Both the position numbers and the translations under genes were made by a program. From the NCBI RefSeq assembly GCF_029894165.1, contig NZ_JARXXU010000001.1, positions 744,001-808,000 of the forward strand: a stretch of DNA of 64,000 bases, read 5' to 3'. Origin of the DNA: Aurantimicrobium minutum (GTDB taxonomy: Bacteria; Actinomycetota; Actinomycetes; Actinomycetales; Microbacteriaceae). Below are positions 35,378-43,374 of the stretch, piece after piece (position 1 is the first letter of the stretch; each line of letters opens with the position of its first letter). The notes under the pieces were generated by a model, which saw only the letters and a list, made by a program, of their open reading frames with translations, was not told the DNA's origin and did no database searches.

Positions 35378-36124
35378 ATGACTCACCTTTTTAATGGTCA
35401 CACCGTCCTTATTACGGGTGGAGCATCAGGTATCGGTTTTGCCACCGCGGAACAGCTCGCGAAGCAGGGCGGCACGATCGTGCTGATGGACCGTGACGAC
35501 AACGTCGCCGCAGCCCTTACTCGCTTGCCGGGGACCGGTCACCGTGCCCTCGTGGCCGACGTCACCGATGAGGCGGCTGTCGAAGCAGCGATTTTTGGCC
35601 TGTATGCAGAACTTCCCATCACGGATGTTGTTGCTGCCGCAGGCATCGTCTCGCAAACACCGCTCCTGCAACTCAGCTCAGCTGAGTTCAGCACAGTCTT
35701 GGGTGTCAATGTGTTGGGAGTTCACCACGTGCTCTCCTCGGTTGCCCGCAACATGCTCGAGCACAAACAGACAGGTTCCTTCGTCGTGATGGGCTCTGCC
35801 GCCGCGTTCAACGGCGGTGGATTGATGGGCAAGGGTGGCTACTCTGCATCTAAAGCTGCACTGGCCGGCCTCGTGCGGTCTTACGCCCGCGAGCTCGGTG
35901 CTCAGGGAATCCGCACCAACCTCATCGCACCTGCCGCAACCGAAACTCCCATGACCGCAACGTTGACTGAAGAGCAGCGCGCCACCATTACTGCGGGCTC
36001 ACCTCTGGGGCGCTTCCTCACTCAGGACGAAATCGTTGCCGCCATTGAATTCTTGGTTACCGACCGCGCATCCGCGGTAAACGGTCAAACAATCCATGTC
36101 AACGGAGGGCTCTACTTTGCCTAA
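35378..36124 (+). CDS. Short-chain dehydrogenase/reductase (SDR)
   Basis: This 248-residue classical SDR has the cofactor motif TGGASGIG at residues 12-19, DVTDEAA, the Ser in VMGSAAAFNG, and the catalytic YSASKAALAG (Tyr and Lys). The C-terminal QTIHVNGGLYFA is typical. It starts four bases after the cyclase stop, so the start is 35378, not the longer frame that runs from 35093 inside the cyclase gene. Cofactor preference and substrate are unknown. It overlaps the next SDR gene by eight bases. Confidence 0.88.
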   Translation: MTHLFNGHTVLITGGASGIGFATAEQLAKQGGTIVLMDRDDNVAAALTRLPGTGHRALVADVTDEAAVEAAIFGLYAELPITDVVAAAGIVSQTPLLQLSSAEFSTVLGVNVLGVHHVLSSVARNMLEHKQTGSFVVMGSAAAFNGGGLMGKGGYSASKAALAGLVRSYARELGAQGIRTNLIAPAATETPMTATLTEEQRATITAGSPLGRFLTQDEIVAAIEFLVTDRASAVNGQTIHVNGGLYFA

Positions 36125-36872
36125 AACTCAGACTTCGCTTCTGGAAGGTAAGGTCGCCGTCGTCACCGGTGCCGGGGGAGTCCTCGGCCACGCTATTGCG
36201 CGCACCTTCCTCGACAACGGAGCATCGGTGGTCATCACCGATATCTCGGGTGATGCCCTGGCCGCTGCGGTGGAGCGCTTGGGTGCAGGTGAGAAAGTCC
36301 TTGCCATCACCGCGGGGGTCTCCGACCCTGACGCGGTGGATGCGGTCGTGGCAAAAACCACGGCACACTTTGGCCGGCTCGACATTTGGGTCAACAATGC
36401 TGGTATTGCCCGCGATGCGACCATGAAGAAGATGAGCATCGAGGACTTCGATCTCGTCATTGACGTTCACCTCAAGGGCTCTTGGCTCGGCACCCGCGCT
36501 GCTGCTGGCTGGATGCGAGAGCATGGGGGAGGTGCCATCATTAACCTCTCTTCCATCTCGGGCAAGGTGGGCAACGCTGGACAGACTAACTACAGCGCGG
36601 CCAAGGCGGGCATCGTTGGTCTAACCAAAGCCGCCGCCAAAGAGGTCGGTTTCGCCGGAGTGCGAATTAACGCCATTCAGCCCGGCCTCATCGAGAGCAA
36701 AATGCTCGATGACATGCCTCCTGAGGTGCAGGAGTCACGCAAGAAGGAGATTCCACTGGGTCGCTTTGGCACGCCAGAAGAAGTAGCCAACATTGCCTTG
36801 TTCCTGGCCAGTGACCTGTCCAGCTACATGACCGGTAATGTCGTGGAAGTCTCCGGAGGCCGACACATCTAA
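36117..36872 (+). CDS. Short-chain dehydrogenase/reductase with TTG start
   Basis: The 251-residue SDR has TGAGGVLGHAIA, the NNAGIARD motif, the catalytic Ser (INLSSISGK) and YSAAKAGIVG. It resembles 3-oxoacyl-ACP or 3-hydroxyacyl-CoA dehydrogenases of the FabG type. No ATG or GTG fits well. TTG 36117 has a perfect GGAGGG seven bases upstream and lies inside the end of the previous gene, giving an eight-base overlap. The alternative ATG 36096 has no ribosome site. It is the last gene of the LysR-linked cluster. Confidence 0.85.
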   Translation: MPKTQTSLLEGKVAVVTGAGGVLGHAIARTFLDNGASVVITDISGDALAAAVERLGAGEKVLAITAGVSDPDAVDAVVAKTTAHFGRLDIWVNNAGIARDATMKKMSIEDFDLVIDVHLKGSWLGTRAAAGWMREHGGGAIINLSSISGKVGNAGQTNYSAAKAGIVGLTKAAAKEVGFAGVRINAIQPGLIESKMLDDMPPEVQESRKKEIPLGRFGTPEEVANIALFLASDLSSYMTGNVVEVSGGRHI

Positions 36873-37057
36873 AGCTCTGAGACACACTGTTTCGAAACGG
36901 AACACCTCCCACGCCAGAGCCCAGATACACTGTGGTTCAGGCTTTTTACCAAGTCCCTCGTTATTTCTCCCGGTTTCCCATCCACCGCGCGGCGTGAAGT
37001 AACACACCACACTTCTGGCTTGAGACATGCCAGAGCTTCTTAACGGAGAGAAGACTC

Positions 37058-38218
37058 ATGTCTGAACCAACCACTGCCCCCACTCGCGACGAAATCTTTG
37101 CAGCCCACGAGGGCGGCAAGCTGGAGATCGTTCTCAGTTCGCCCATTGAGAGCAAACGCGACCTGTCCATCGCCTACACCCCCGGTGTTGCAGAGGTCTG
37201 CCGTGCTATCCATGACGACGCCTCGGTCGCTCGCACTCACACCTGGGCCAGCCGTCTGGTTGCCGTGGTCAGCGATGGCACCGCGGTGTTGGGTCTAGGC
37301 GATATTGGTCCTGCCGCCTCTCTTCCGGTGATGGAAGGTAAGTCGGCTCTGTTCAAGCGCTTCGCCGGGCTCGACTCGATTCCTCTGGTGCTGGACACCA
37401 CGGACGTGGATGAGATCGTGGAGACGTTGGTTCGTCTGCAGCACTCCTTTGGCGCTGTGAACCTCGAAGATATCTCTGCACCGCGATGCTTTGAAGTGGA
37501 AGCCAAAGTTATTGAGGCTCTCGACATGCCCGTCATGCATGATGACCAGCACGGCACTGCCGTTGTTGTTCTCGCAGCTCTGACAAACGCCGCCAAGATT
37601 GTCGGCCGTGAGCTCAGTTCGTTGAAGGTAGTCATCGCGGGTGCTGGTGCTGCAGGTCTCGCAGTGGGTGAAATGCTGCTGGCGGTGGGAATTGAGGACG
37701 TCATCGTTTTGGACTCTCGTGGCACGCTGACCACCCACCGCGTGGATCTCCACGATGCCAAGGCCAGTTTTGCGGCACGCTCCAACCCGCGCAGCATCGA
37801 GGGCGGTCCCGCACAAGCTCTCGAAGGTGCAGATGTCTTCATTGGCGTCTCCTCCTCCAAAGTGGATGAGAGCCTGCTGGCCAAGATGAGCGACGACGCC
37901 ATGATCTTTGCACTCTCAAACCCAGACCCCGAGGTTCAGCCCGAGGTTGCCCGCAAGTACGCGAAGGTCGTTGCCACTGGTCGCAGTGACTTCCCCAACC
38001 AGATCAACAACGTGCTGGCTTTCCCTGGAATCTTCCGCGGTGCACTGGATGCCGGCGCTCGTCGGATCACTCAGGAGATGAAGGTCGCGGCTGCGAATGC
38101 CATTGCGGAACTCGTGGGGGATGAGCTCAGTGTGGACTACATCGTGCCCAGTCCGCTCGATGAGCGCGTGGCGGGTGCTGTTGCAGCGGCAGTTGCGAAA
38201 GCATCACAAGCTAGTTAA
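37058..38218 (+). CDS. NAD(P)-dependent malic enzyme
   Basis: The 386-residue enzyme has the short bacterial malic enzyme pattern: SIAYTPGVAEVC near residue 39, the metal and substrate motif FNDDQHGTA-like MHDDQHGTAVV near 162, and the NAD(P) site GAGAAGLAVGE. It decarboxylates malate to pyruvate and would feed fumarate-derived malate from ring cleavage into pyruvate. The gap before it (36873-37057) holds a GTTTCGAAAC palindrome at 36889-36898 but nothing else clear. The ribosome site is AACGGAGAG. Confidence 0.93.
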   Translation: MSEPTTAPTRDEIFAAHEGGKLEIVLSSPIESKRDLSIAYTPGVAEVCRAIHDDASVARTHTWASRLVAVVSDGTAVLGLGDIGPAASLPVMEGKSALFKRFAGLDSIPLVLDTTDVDEIVETLVRLQHSFGAVNLEDISAPRCFEVEAKVIEALDMPVMHDDQHGTAVVVLAALTNAAKIVGRELSSLKVVIAGAGAAGLAVGEMLLAVGIEDVIVLDSRGTLTTHRVDLHDAKASFAARSNPRSIEGGPAQALEGADVFIGVSSSKVDESLLAKMSDDAMIFALSNPDPEVQPEVARKYAKVVATGRSDFPNQINNVLAFPGIFRGALDAGARRITQEMKVAAANAIAELVGDELSVDYIVPSPLDERVAGAVAAAVAKASQAS

Positions 38219-38307
38219 CTTCCTGCTACAGGTACGGCGCCAGAATCTGGTATTGATGCTCAGACCGGCGTAAACTTCGAGCCAACTTCAATGGTGAGGA
38301 ATGAGCA

Positions 38308-39342
38308 GTGGCTTACAGTGGCTACACCCTGAGCACAACAGGGGAACCCGTTATTTCAGATGCGTCTCTGGAAGATCTTTCTCCCAGGTTTCAAGTTACT
38401 TCTGAACGGTTCACCACGAAAGGTCTGTCGGAGATTGACCGTGTTGAGAAGTGGGAAGACCACAATGCCAAGGCTTTGGTTGGCTTAACAGCCCGAACTC
38501 TGGATGACGCTTCACTCCAAGCAACAGAAATCAACCTCCACTTGCCGAAACTTCATTTTGCGCAGGTGACTGCAAATGAGCACGTGATTGAACGCACGGC
38601 CCGTCATATTTCCTCCAAACCTGCAGATTCTGTTGTTTTATATTTTTCTTTATACGGAGATTCCTTCTTCTATCACCGTGGGGGAGCTCGTGCGCTAGCA
38701 CCTGGTTCTGTATTGGTCTATGACACTGATAAACCCTTCATGCGTGGGTTTGCAAAAGGACTTAAAGAGCTCGTCTTGATGGTTCCAAGAGATACCTTTA
38801 AGGACATTTCGGACGGAGGAGAAATTTCAGAGGGAGAGCCACATGTTTTGGGTTTTGGTAAGTCAAATAAATCAAATGACTTTGCCACAGCTATCGCAGA
38901 AACAATGTCTCAGTCTTTAGCTAATGCCGATGCCTCTACGTTCCAAGAGACCGAAAATGAGGTCATTGACCTGCTTCGTGGAATTTTCGCGAGCAGTAGC
39001 GCATCTGGAATTTCCTCCCAATACAGAATTGCTTCTGCCTTCATCGACCGTTATTTGCGCGACCCTCTACTTTCAGCACCGGTCATTGCTCGCTCTATTG
39101 GCGTGAGCGAACGCCAGCTATCCCGCATCTATTCAGAACAGGGGATGCATCTCTCTAGAGAAATACTTCGAAAGCGGCTGGAATTGGCGAATCGAGTATT
39201 GCAATCGACTATTTCTGATCAGATGACCGTCAGTGATGTGGCGAGATACTCAGGCTTTAATTCAACCGCCCATTTCTCACGAGTGTTTAAGGCGCACTTC
39301 GGCCATCCACCAGCAGCCACAGTTCGAAAAATCGGAAACTAG
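38308..39342 (+). CDS. AraC-family regulator of the hydroxyquinol cluster
   Basis: The 344-residue protein has an AraC_binding_2-like sensor domain (about 30-215) and a C-terminal pair of helix-turn-helix motifs (about 245-340; IARSIGVSERQLSR and VSDVARYSGFNSTAHFSRVF). It is a paralogue of the AraC protein at 59.9 kb, sharing FAKGLKELV-type and GVSERQLSR stretches. It lies 123 bp upstream of the flavin hydroxylase on the same strand and is the likely activator. Base composition is more AT-rich than that of the malic enzyme gene before it. The start is GTG 38308 with GAGGAATGAGCA. Confidence 0.87.
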   Translation: MAYSGYTLSTTGEPVISDASLEDLSPRFQVTSERFTTKGLSEIDRVEKWEDHNAKALVGLTARTLDDASLQATEINLHLPKLHFAQVTANEHVIERTARHISSKPADSVVLYFSLYGDSFFYHRGGARALAPGSVLVYDTDKPFMRGFAKGLKELVLMVPRDTFKDISDGGEISEGEPHVLGFGKSNKSNDFATAIAETMSQSLANADASTFQETENEVIDLLRGIFASSSASGISSQYRIASAFIDRYLRDPLLSAPVIARSIGVSERQLSRIYSEQGMHLSREILRKRLELANRVLQSTISDQMTVSDVARYSGFNSTAHFSRVFKAHFGHPPAATVRKIGN

Positions 39343-39465
39343 TTTGATTATTCTCGCCATTTAGATGATTTATTCCGCCACAACTAGGGTTGTTTCATTC
39401 TTGGCTGGCACTCTCTAAGTCAAGCCTTGCGCAATGTGGCGCGGAGTTAGTCTTAAGGAAAATCA

Positions 39466-41262
39466 ATGCCGATTTTTAATGACGGAATTGCCGAAACTGT
39501 TCTTCCTGGTCAAGGTCTAGTTGAGACAGATGTCGTCATCATTGGGTCCGGTCCTGCCGGAGCTTCGATGGCGCTTGCTCTCTCCCGACTGGGGATCAAG
39601 AACATCATGCTCACCAAATATCGTTGGACGGCGAATACGCCTCGTGCTCACATCACCAATCAGCGAGCCATGGAATTTTTTCGTGAACTGGGGATTGAGG
39701 AGCAGGTCAAGGCTGATTCCACACCACACCACCTCATCGGCGACACAGTGTTTTGTACCTCTATTGCCGGAGAAGAACTCGGCCGCATTCTCACGTGGGG
39801 AACTAGCCCAGAACGTCATGCTGATTATGAAGCAGCCTCACCCACACTGAATTGCGATATTCCACAGACCTACCTCGAACCTATTCTGGTCAAGAATGCG
39901 ACGATGGCGGGAACCCAAACACGATTTTCAAGTGAATATCTCTCCCACGTCCAGGACGCGGAGGGGGTTACCGTCCGCGTCCTTGATCGAGTATCAGGAT
40001 TGGAATTCTCGGTTCGGGGAAAATATCTCTACGCAGCAGATGGAGCACGTTCGAAGGTTGCAGAGGAAATCGGACTCGATTTCGAAGGTGCAATGGATAT
40101 CGCCGGATCGATGAACATTACCTTCAAGGCTGACATTGCGCCTTTGGTCAACCACCGTCCTTCGGTTTTGTACTGGGTTGTTCAACCGGGGGCAAACGTG
40201 GGGGGGATTGGTACCGGCCTCGTGCGCATGGTCCGCCCCTGGAACGAATGGTTGATTGTCTGGGGGTACGACATCAACGGACCAACCCCAGATATTACAG
40301 AAGAGATGGCTACCGAAATCGTTCGAAACTTATTAGGAATGCCTGATTTGGATATCGAAATCACAGGCTATTCGTTGTGGGGGGTCAACGAAATGTATGC
40401 CACCACTTTGCAGAGAGGTCGTGTCTTTTGTGGTGGGGATGCTATTCACCGTCACCCACCTAGCAACGGTTTGGGCTCAAACACCTCAGTCCAGGACTCC
40501 TACAATCTTGCATGGAAAATAGCGAGTGTAATCAAGGGCTATGCAGGCTCTGAACTTTTAGAAACCTACACTCCCGAAAGAGCCCCGGTTGCTAAACAAA
40601 TTGTATTGCGTGCAAATAAGTCATCTCGTGAATTTGCTGACATTTTCACCGCTCTTGGTTTCGACAAGGCTGAGAATGAACAGCAGATGGCAGAAGAAAT
40701 CCGAAGTCGCAAGGACAATACCCCTGAAGCTAGACAAAAGCGAAACGCCCTTGCGAAAGCTCTAAAACTCAAAGATTACGAGTTTAACTCTCACGGTGTC
40801 GAAATGGGGCAGTTTTACGAATCCTCTGCTGTTCTCTCAAGCGGGATGAAGAAATCCGCACCTACCCGGGACCCTGAACTTTACTATCACCCATCAACGT
40901 TTCCTGGTTCTCCGCTGCCGCATGTGTGGGTGGGGGATAACAACAGAAAATATTCCACGCTGGATCTCTGCCCAAGCTCGCAGTTCACCCTCATTACGGG
41001 AATCTCGGGTCAGGCTTGGGCGGAAGCTGCAGAAAAAGTTGCGGCTCACCTGGACATTCCGCTGAAGGCAGTTGTGATCGGCCCTGGGCGCGAAGTCACC
41101 GATCTCTATTTTGACTGGGAGCGCGCTCGCGAAATCGACGAAGACGGTGTTCTTTTGGTTCGTCCGGACAAAATTATTGCCTGGCGATCGATCTGCAGTG
41201 TCAAGGACCCCGTTTCTACACTTACTGAGGTTTTGAATTCTGTCCTCAGTCGGCAGGCGTAG
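39466..41262 (+). CDS. FAD-dependent phenol-type hydroxylase (TfdB-like)
   Basis: The 598-residue flavin monooxygenase has the FAD motif GSGPAGAS (residues 27-34), the DG motif YLYAADGARS and the GD motif GGDAIHRHPP near residue 324. A C-terminal thioredoxin-like domain follows. Length and N-terminus (KYRWTANTPRAHITNQRAME) match chlorophenol hydroxylases of the TfdB group. It would add a hydroxyl to a phenol. With the next two genes, resorcinol to hydroxyquinol is the most economical reaction, but a chlorophenol or salicylate-like substrate is possible. AAGGAAAATCA is the ribosome site. Confidence 0.85.
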   Translation: MPIFNDGIAETVLPGQGLVETDVVIIGSGPAGASMALALSRLGIKNIMLTKYRWTANTPRAHITNQRAMEFFRELGIEEQVKADSTPHHLIGDTVFCTSIAGEELGRILTWGTSPERHADYEAASPTLNCDIPQTYLEPILVKNATMAGTQTRFSSEYLSHVQDAEGVTVRVLDRVSGLEFSVRGKYLYAADGARSKVAEEIGLDFEGAMDIAGSMNITFKADIAPLVNHRPSVLYWVVQPGANVGGIGTGLVRMVRPWNEWLIVWGYDINGPTPDITEEMATEIVRNLLGMPDLDIEITGYSLWGVNEMYATTLQRGRVFCGGDAIHRHPPSNGLGSNTSVQDSYNLAWKIASVIKGYAGSELLETYTPERAPVAKQIVLRANKSSREFADIFTALGFDKAENEQQMAEEIRSRKDNTPEARQKRNALAKALKLKDYEFNSHGVEMGQFYESSAVLSSGMKKSAPTRDPELYYHPSTFPGSPLPHVWVGDNNRKYSTLDLCPSSQFTLITGISGQAWAEAAEKVAAHLDIPLKAVVIGPGREVTDLYFDWERAREIDEDGVLLVRPDKIIAWRSICSVKDPVSTLTEVLNSVLSRQA

Positions 41263-41267
41263 AAATC

Positions 41268-42335
41268 ATGGCAATTAATTTCTCTCACGACACCTTGGGG
41301 CAGCGACTTCTCTTTGGCAGTGGCAAAGCTGCTCAGCATTTGGCTATGGAAGTATCACGACTTGGCGCACAACGGGTCATGTTAATCGCTGCCCCATATG
41401 AGTCGCAGATTGCGCAGGCAGTTACGCAGCAAATATCAGTTCACATTAGCTATCAGGATGTGGTTCAGCACGTTCCTATCGAAAAAGCCGAAGATGCTCG
41501 TCGGGTAGCGATTGAACATGAGATTGATCTTCTGGTCTGTGTGGGCGGCGGTTCTACAACTGGTTTGGCTAAAGCCGTAGCAATGACTACTGGAATCCCC
41601 ATCATCGCCGTTGCTACGACCTACGCCGGGTCTGAAGCGACCAATGTGTGGGGCCTGACTGAAGCCGCACGCAAGACCACAGGAGTTGATAATAAAGTTC
41701 TTCCGGTCACAGTGGTGTATGACGCTGAGTTGACCTATTCACTCCCTGTGGAACTTTCCGTCGCTTCAGGTCTCAATGCCATGGCGCACTGCATTGACTC
41801 ACTGTGGGCGCCACGTGCAGACCCGATTAATCAAGCCCTTGCGGCGGAAGGTATCCATGCTTTGGCATCGGGGCTACCCCGTATCGCTGAAAACCCAATA
41901 GATGAACAGGGCCGAGAGGAAGCACTCTATGGTGCATATCTTTCCGCAGTCTCCTTTGCGTCCGCAGGCTCTGGAATGCACCACAAAATCTGCCACGTTC
42001 TTGGGGGCACCTACAATCTTCCGCATGCACAGACACACGCCACCGTGTTGCCCTATGTCCTCGCATTCAATGCGCCGTTCGCCCCGCGTGCTGATGCTCG
42101 CATCGCTGCTGCTTTTGAAACGTCGACTGGCTTGGAGGGGTTGAACAGGCTCCGGGAAAAACTCAATGCACCTCAAGCGCTCAAGGACTATGGATTTAAC
42201 GAAGCGGATATCGAAGAAGCAGTCAGCATTGCTTTGCCAATAATTCCCGAGAGTAATCCTCGTCCTGTCACTGCAGAGAATCTTGCAGAACTACTTCACG
42301 CTGCCTGGGCCGGTACCAAGCCGACGTCAAATTAA
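41268..42335 (+). CDS. Maleylacetate reductase
   Basis: The 355-residue iron-containing alcohol dehydrogenase-fold enzyme reduces maleylacetate to 3-oxoadipate. It has the NAD-binding [11 protein letters not shown] motif near residue 95, TTYAGSEAT near 121, and histidines in [12 protein letters not shown] and [11 protein letters not shown] that form the metal-like site. Length and motifs match MacA/TfdF enzymes. It lies five bases after the hydroxylase and eight before the dioxygenase gene. Its product enters the PcaIJ step encoded at 12 kb. Confidence 0.92.
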   Translation: MAINFSHDTLGQRLLFGSGKAAQHLAMEVSRLGAQRVMLIAAPYESQIAQAVTQQISVHISYQDVVQHVPIEKAEDARRVAIEHEIDLLVCVGGGSTTGLAKAVAMTTGIPIIAVATTYAGSEATNVWGLTEAARKTTGVDNKVLPVTVVYDAELTYSLPVELSVASGLNAMAHCIDSLWAPRADPINQALAAEGIHALASGLPRIAENPIDEQGREEALYGAYLSAVSFASAGSGMHHKICHVLGGTYNLPHAQTHATVLPYVLAFNAPFAPRADARIAAAFETSTGLEGLNRLREKLNAPQALKDYGFNEADIEEAVSIALPIIPESNPRPVTAENLAELLHAAWAGTKPTSN

Positions 42336-42343
42336 GGAGACCC

Positions 42344-43237
42344 ATGACCACTTCACCCATTTCACCTGAACAAACTCAACGCGAAGAAGAGCTTGTTCGC
42401 ACAGTTATTGCATCCTTTGACGACACTTCAGACCCACGTTTGAAGGAGATTATGCAAAAACTGGTCCAGCACCTCCATAATTTCGTCCGCGATGTTCGGT
42501 TGAGTGAATCTGAGTGGGACAAGATGATCGAATTCCTCACTGCAGTCGGCCACATCACGGATGATCGTCGACAGGAATTCATCCTCTTGTCGGATGTGCT
42601 CGGGATCTCGATGCAAACAGTTGCAGTCAATAATGAGGCAAATGGCGACGCCACGGAGGCAACCGTATTCGGCCCGTTCTTTGTGGATGACGCACCCTTG
42701 ATTGAAAACGGCGGGGACATGGCATTCGGAGCAACCGGTCAAGCCTGCTGGGTTGAAGGAACTGTGACGGATGTCGCAGGCACCCCCATCCCTGGTGCAC
42801 GTATTGAAATATGGGAAGCAGACGATGATGGCTTCTACGACGTGCAATACACAGATGGCCGCGTTGCAGCAAGGGCGCACATGTACTCAGATGCTGAGGG
42901 CAAGTATTCATTCTGGGGTTTGACCCCAACTCCTTATCCCATTCCCCATGACGGCCCAGTGGGCAAGATGCTTGAAGCAACTGGTCGGTCGCCAATGCGC
43001 GCCTCTCACCTGCACTTCATGGTGACAGCGCCGAATATGCGCAAGCTTGTGACGCACATTTTTGTGCATGGGGATGAACTGCTGGAGGGGGACAGTGTCT
43101 TTGGCGTAAAAGACTCTCTTGTCAAGCATTTTCACTATCAGTCAGGTGATACTCCTACGCCCAACGGCCGCGACTTGGGCGGGCGTCCGTGGGCGAGAAC
43201 TGATTTCAATATTGTCCTTGCGCCCGCTCTGAGCTAG
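42344..43237 (+). CDS. Hydroxyquinol 1,2-dioxygenase
   Basis: The 297-residue intradiol dioxygenase opens hydroxyquinol (1,2,4-trihydroxybenzene) to maleylacetate. Fe(III) ligands are Tyr165 (GFYDVQY), Tyr198 (TPYPIP), His222 and His224 (ASHLHF), with the spacing of the hydroxyquinol group. The N-terminal helical domain (about 1-105) is longer than in catA, as usual. The direct neighbour encodes maleylacetate reductase, which decides hydroxyquinol over catechol as substrate. AAGGAGACCC gives a strong ribosome site. Confidence 0.92.
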   Translation: MTTSPISPEQTQREEELVRTVIASFDDTSDPRLKEIMQKLVQHLHNFVRDVRLSESEWDKMIEFLTAVGHITDDRRQEFILLSDVLGISMQTVAVNNEANGDATEATVFGPFFVDDAPLIENGGDMAFGATGQACWVEGTVTDVAGTPIPGARIEIWEADDDGFYDVQYTDGRVAARAHMYSDAEGKYSFWGLTPTPYPIPHDGPVGKMLEATGRSPMRASHLHFMVTAPNMRKLVTHIFVHGDELLEGDSVFGVKDSLVKHFHYQSGDTPTPNGRDLGGRPWARTDFNIVLAPALS

Positions 43238-43246
43238 CACCGTTGC

Positions 43247-43260
43247 ACAATCGTTATTGT
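43247..43260. promoter_or_regulatory. Palindrome ACAAT-CGTT-ATTGT upstream of the dehydrogenase fusion
   Basis: A 5-4-5 dyad lies in the 137-bp gap upstream of the dehydrogenase fusion. Its core AATCGTTATT recurs at 47708-47717, and AATCGTTA at 47778-47785, both upstream of the second binding-protein gene. A shared regulator such as the AraC protein is possible. Confidence 0.35.
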
Positions 43261-43374
43261 CTAAAAGCGCCAAAATTATCCAAGACTTGACGCTCAAGAT
43301 TTTGCGGTGATAAAAATTATTCGTTGACTGACGGACAACACCAACTAGTTACAACGCAAAGAAGCGGAGAATAA

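Noticed and set aside
36889-36898. GTTTCGAAAC palindrome upstream of the malic enzyme gene as an operator.
   Set aside because: A 10-bp palindrome with no repeat or linked regulator; too short to call.
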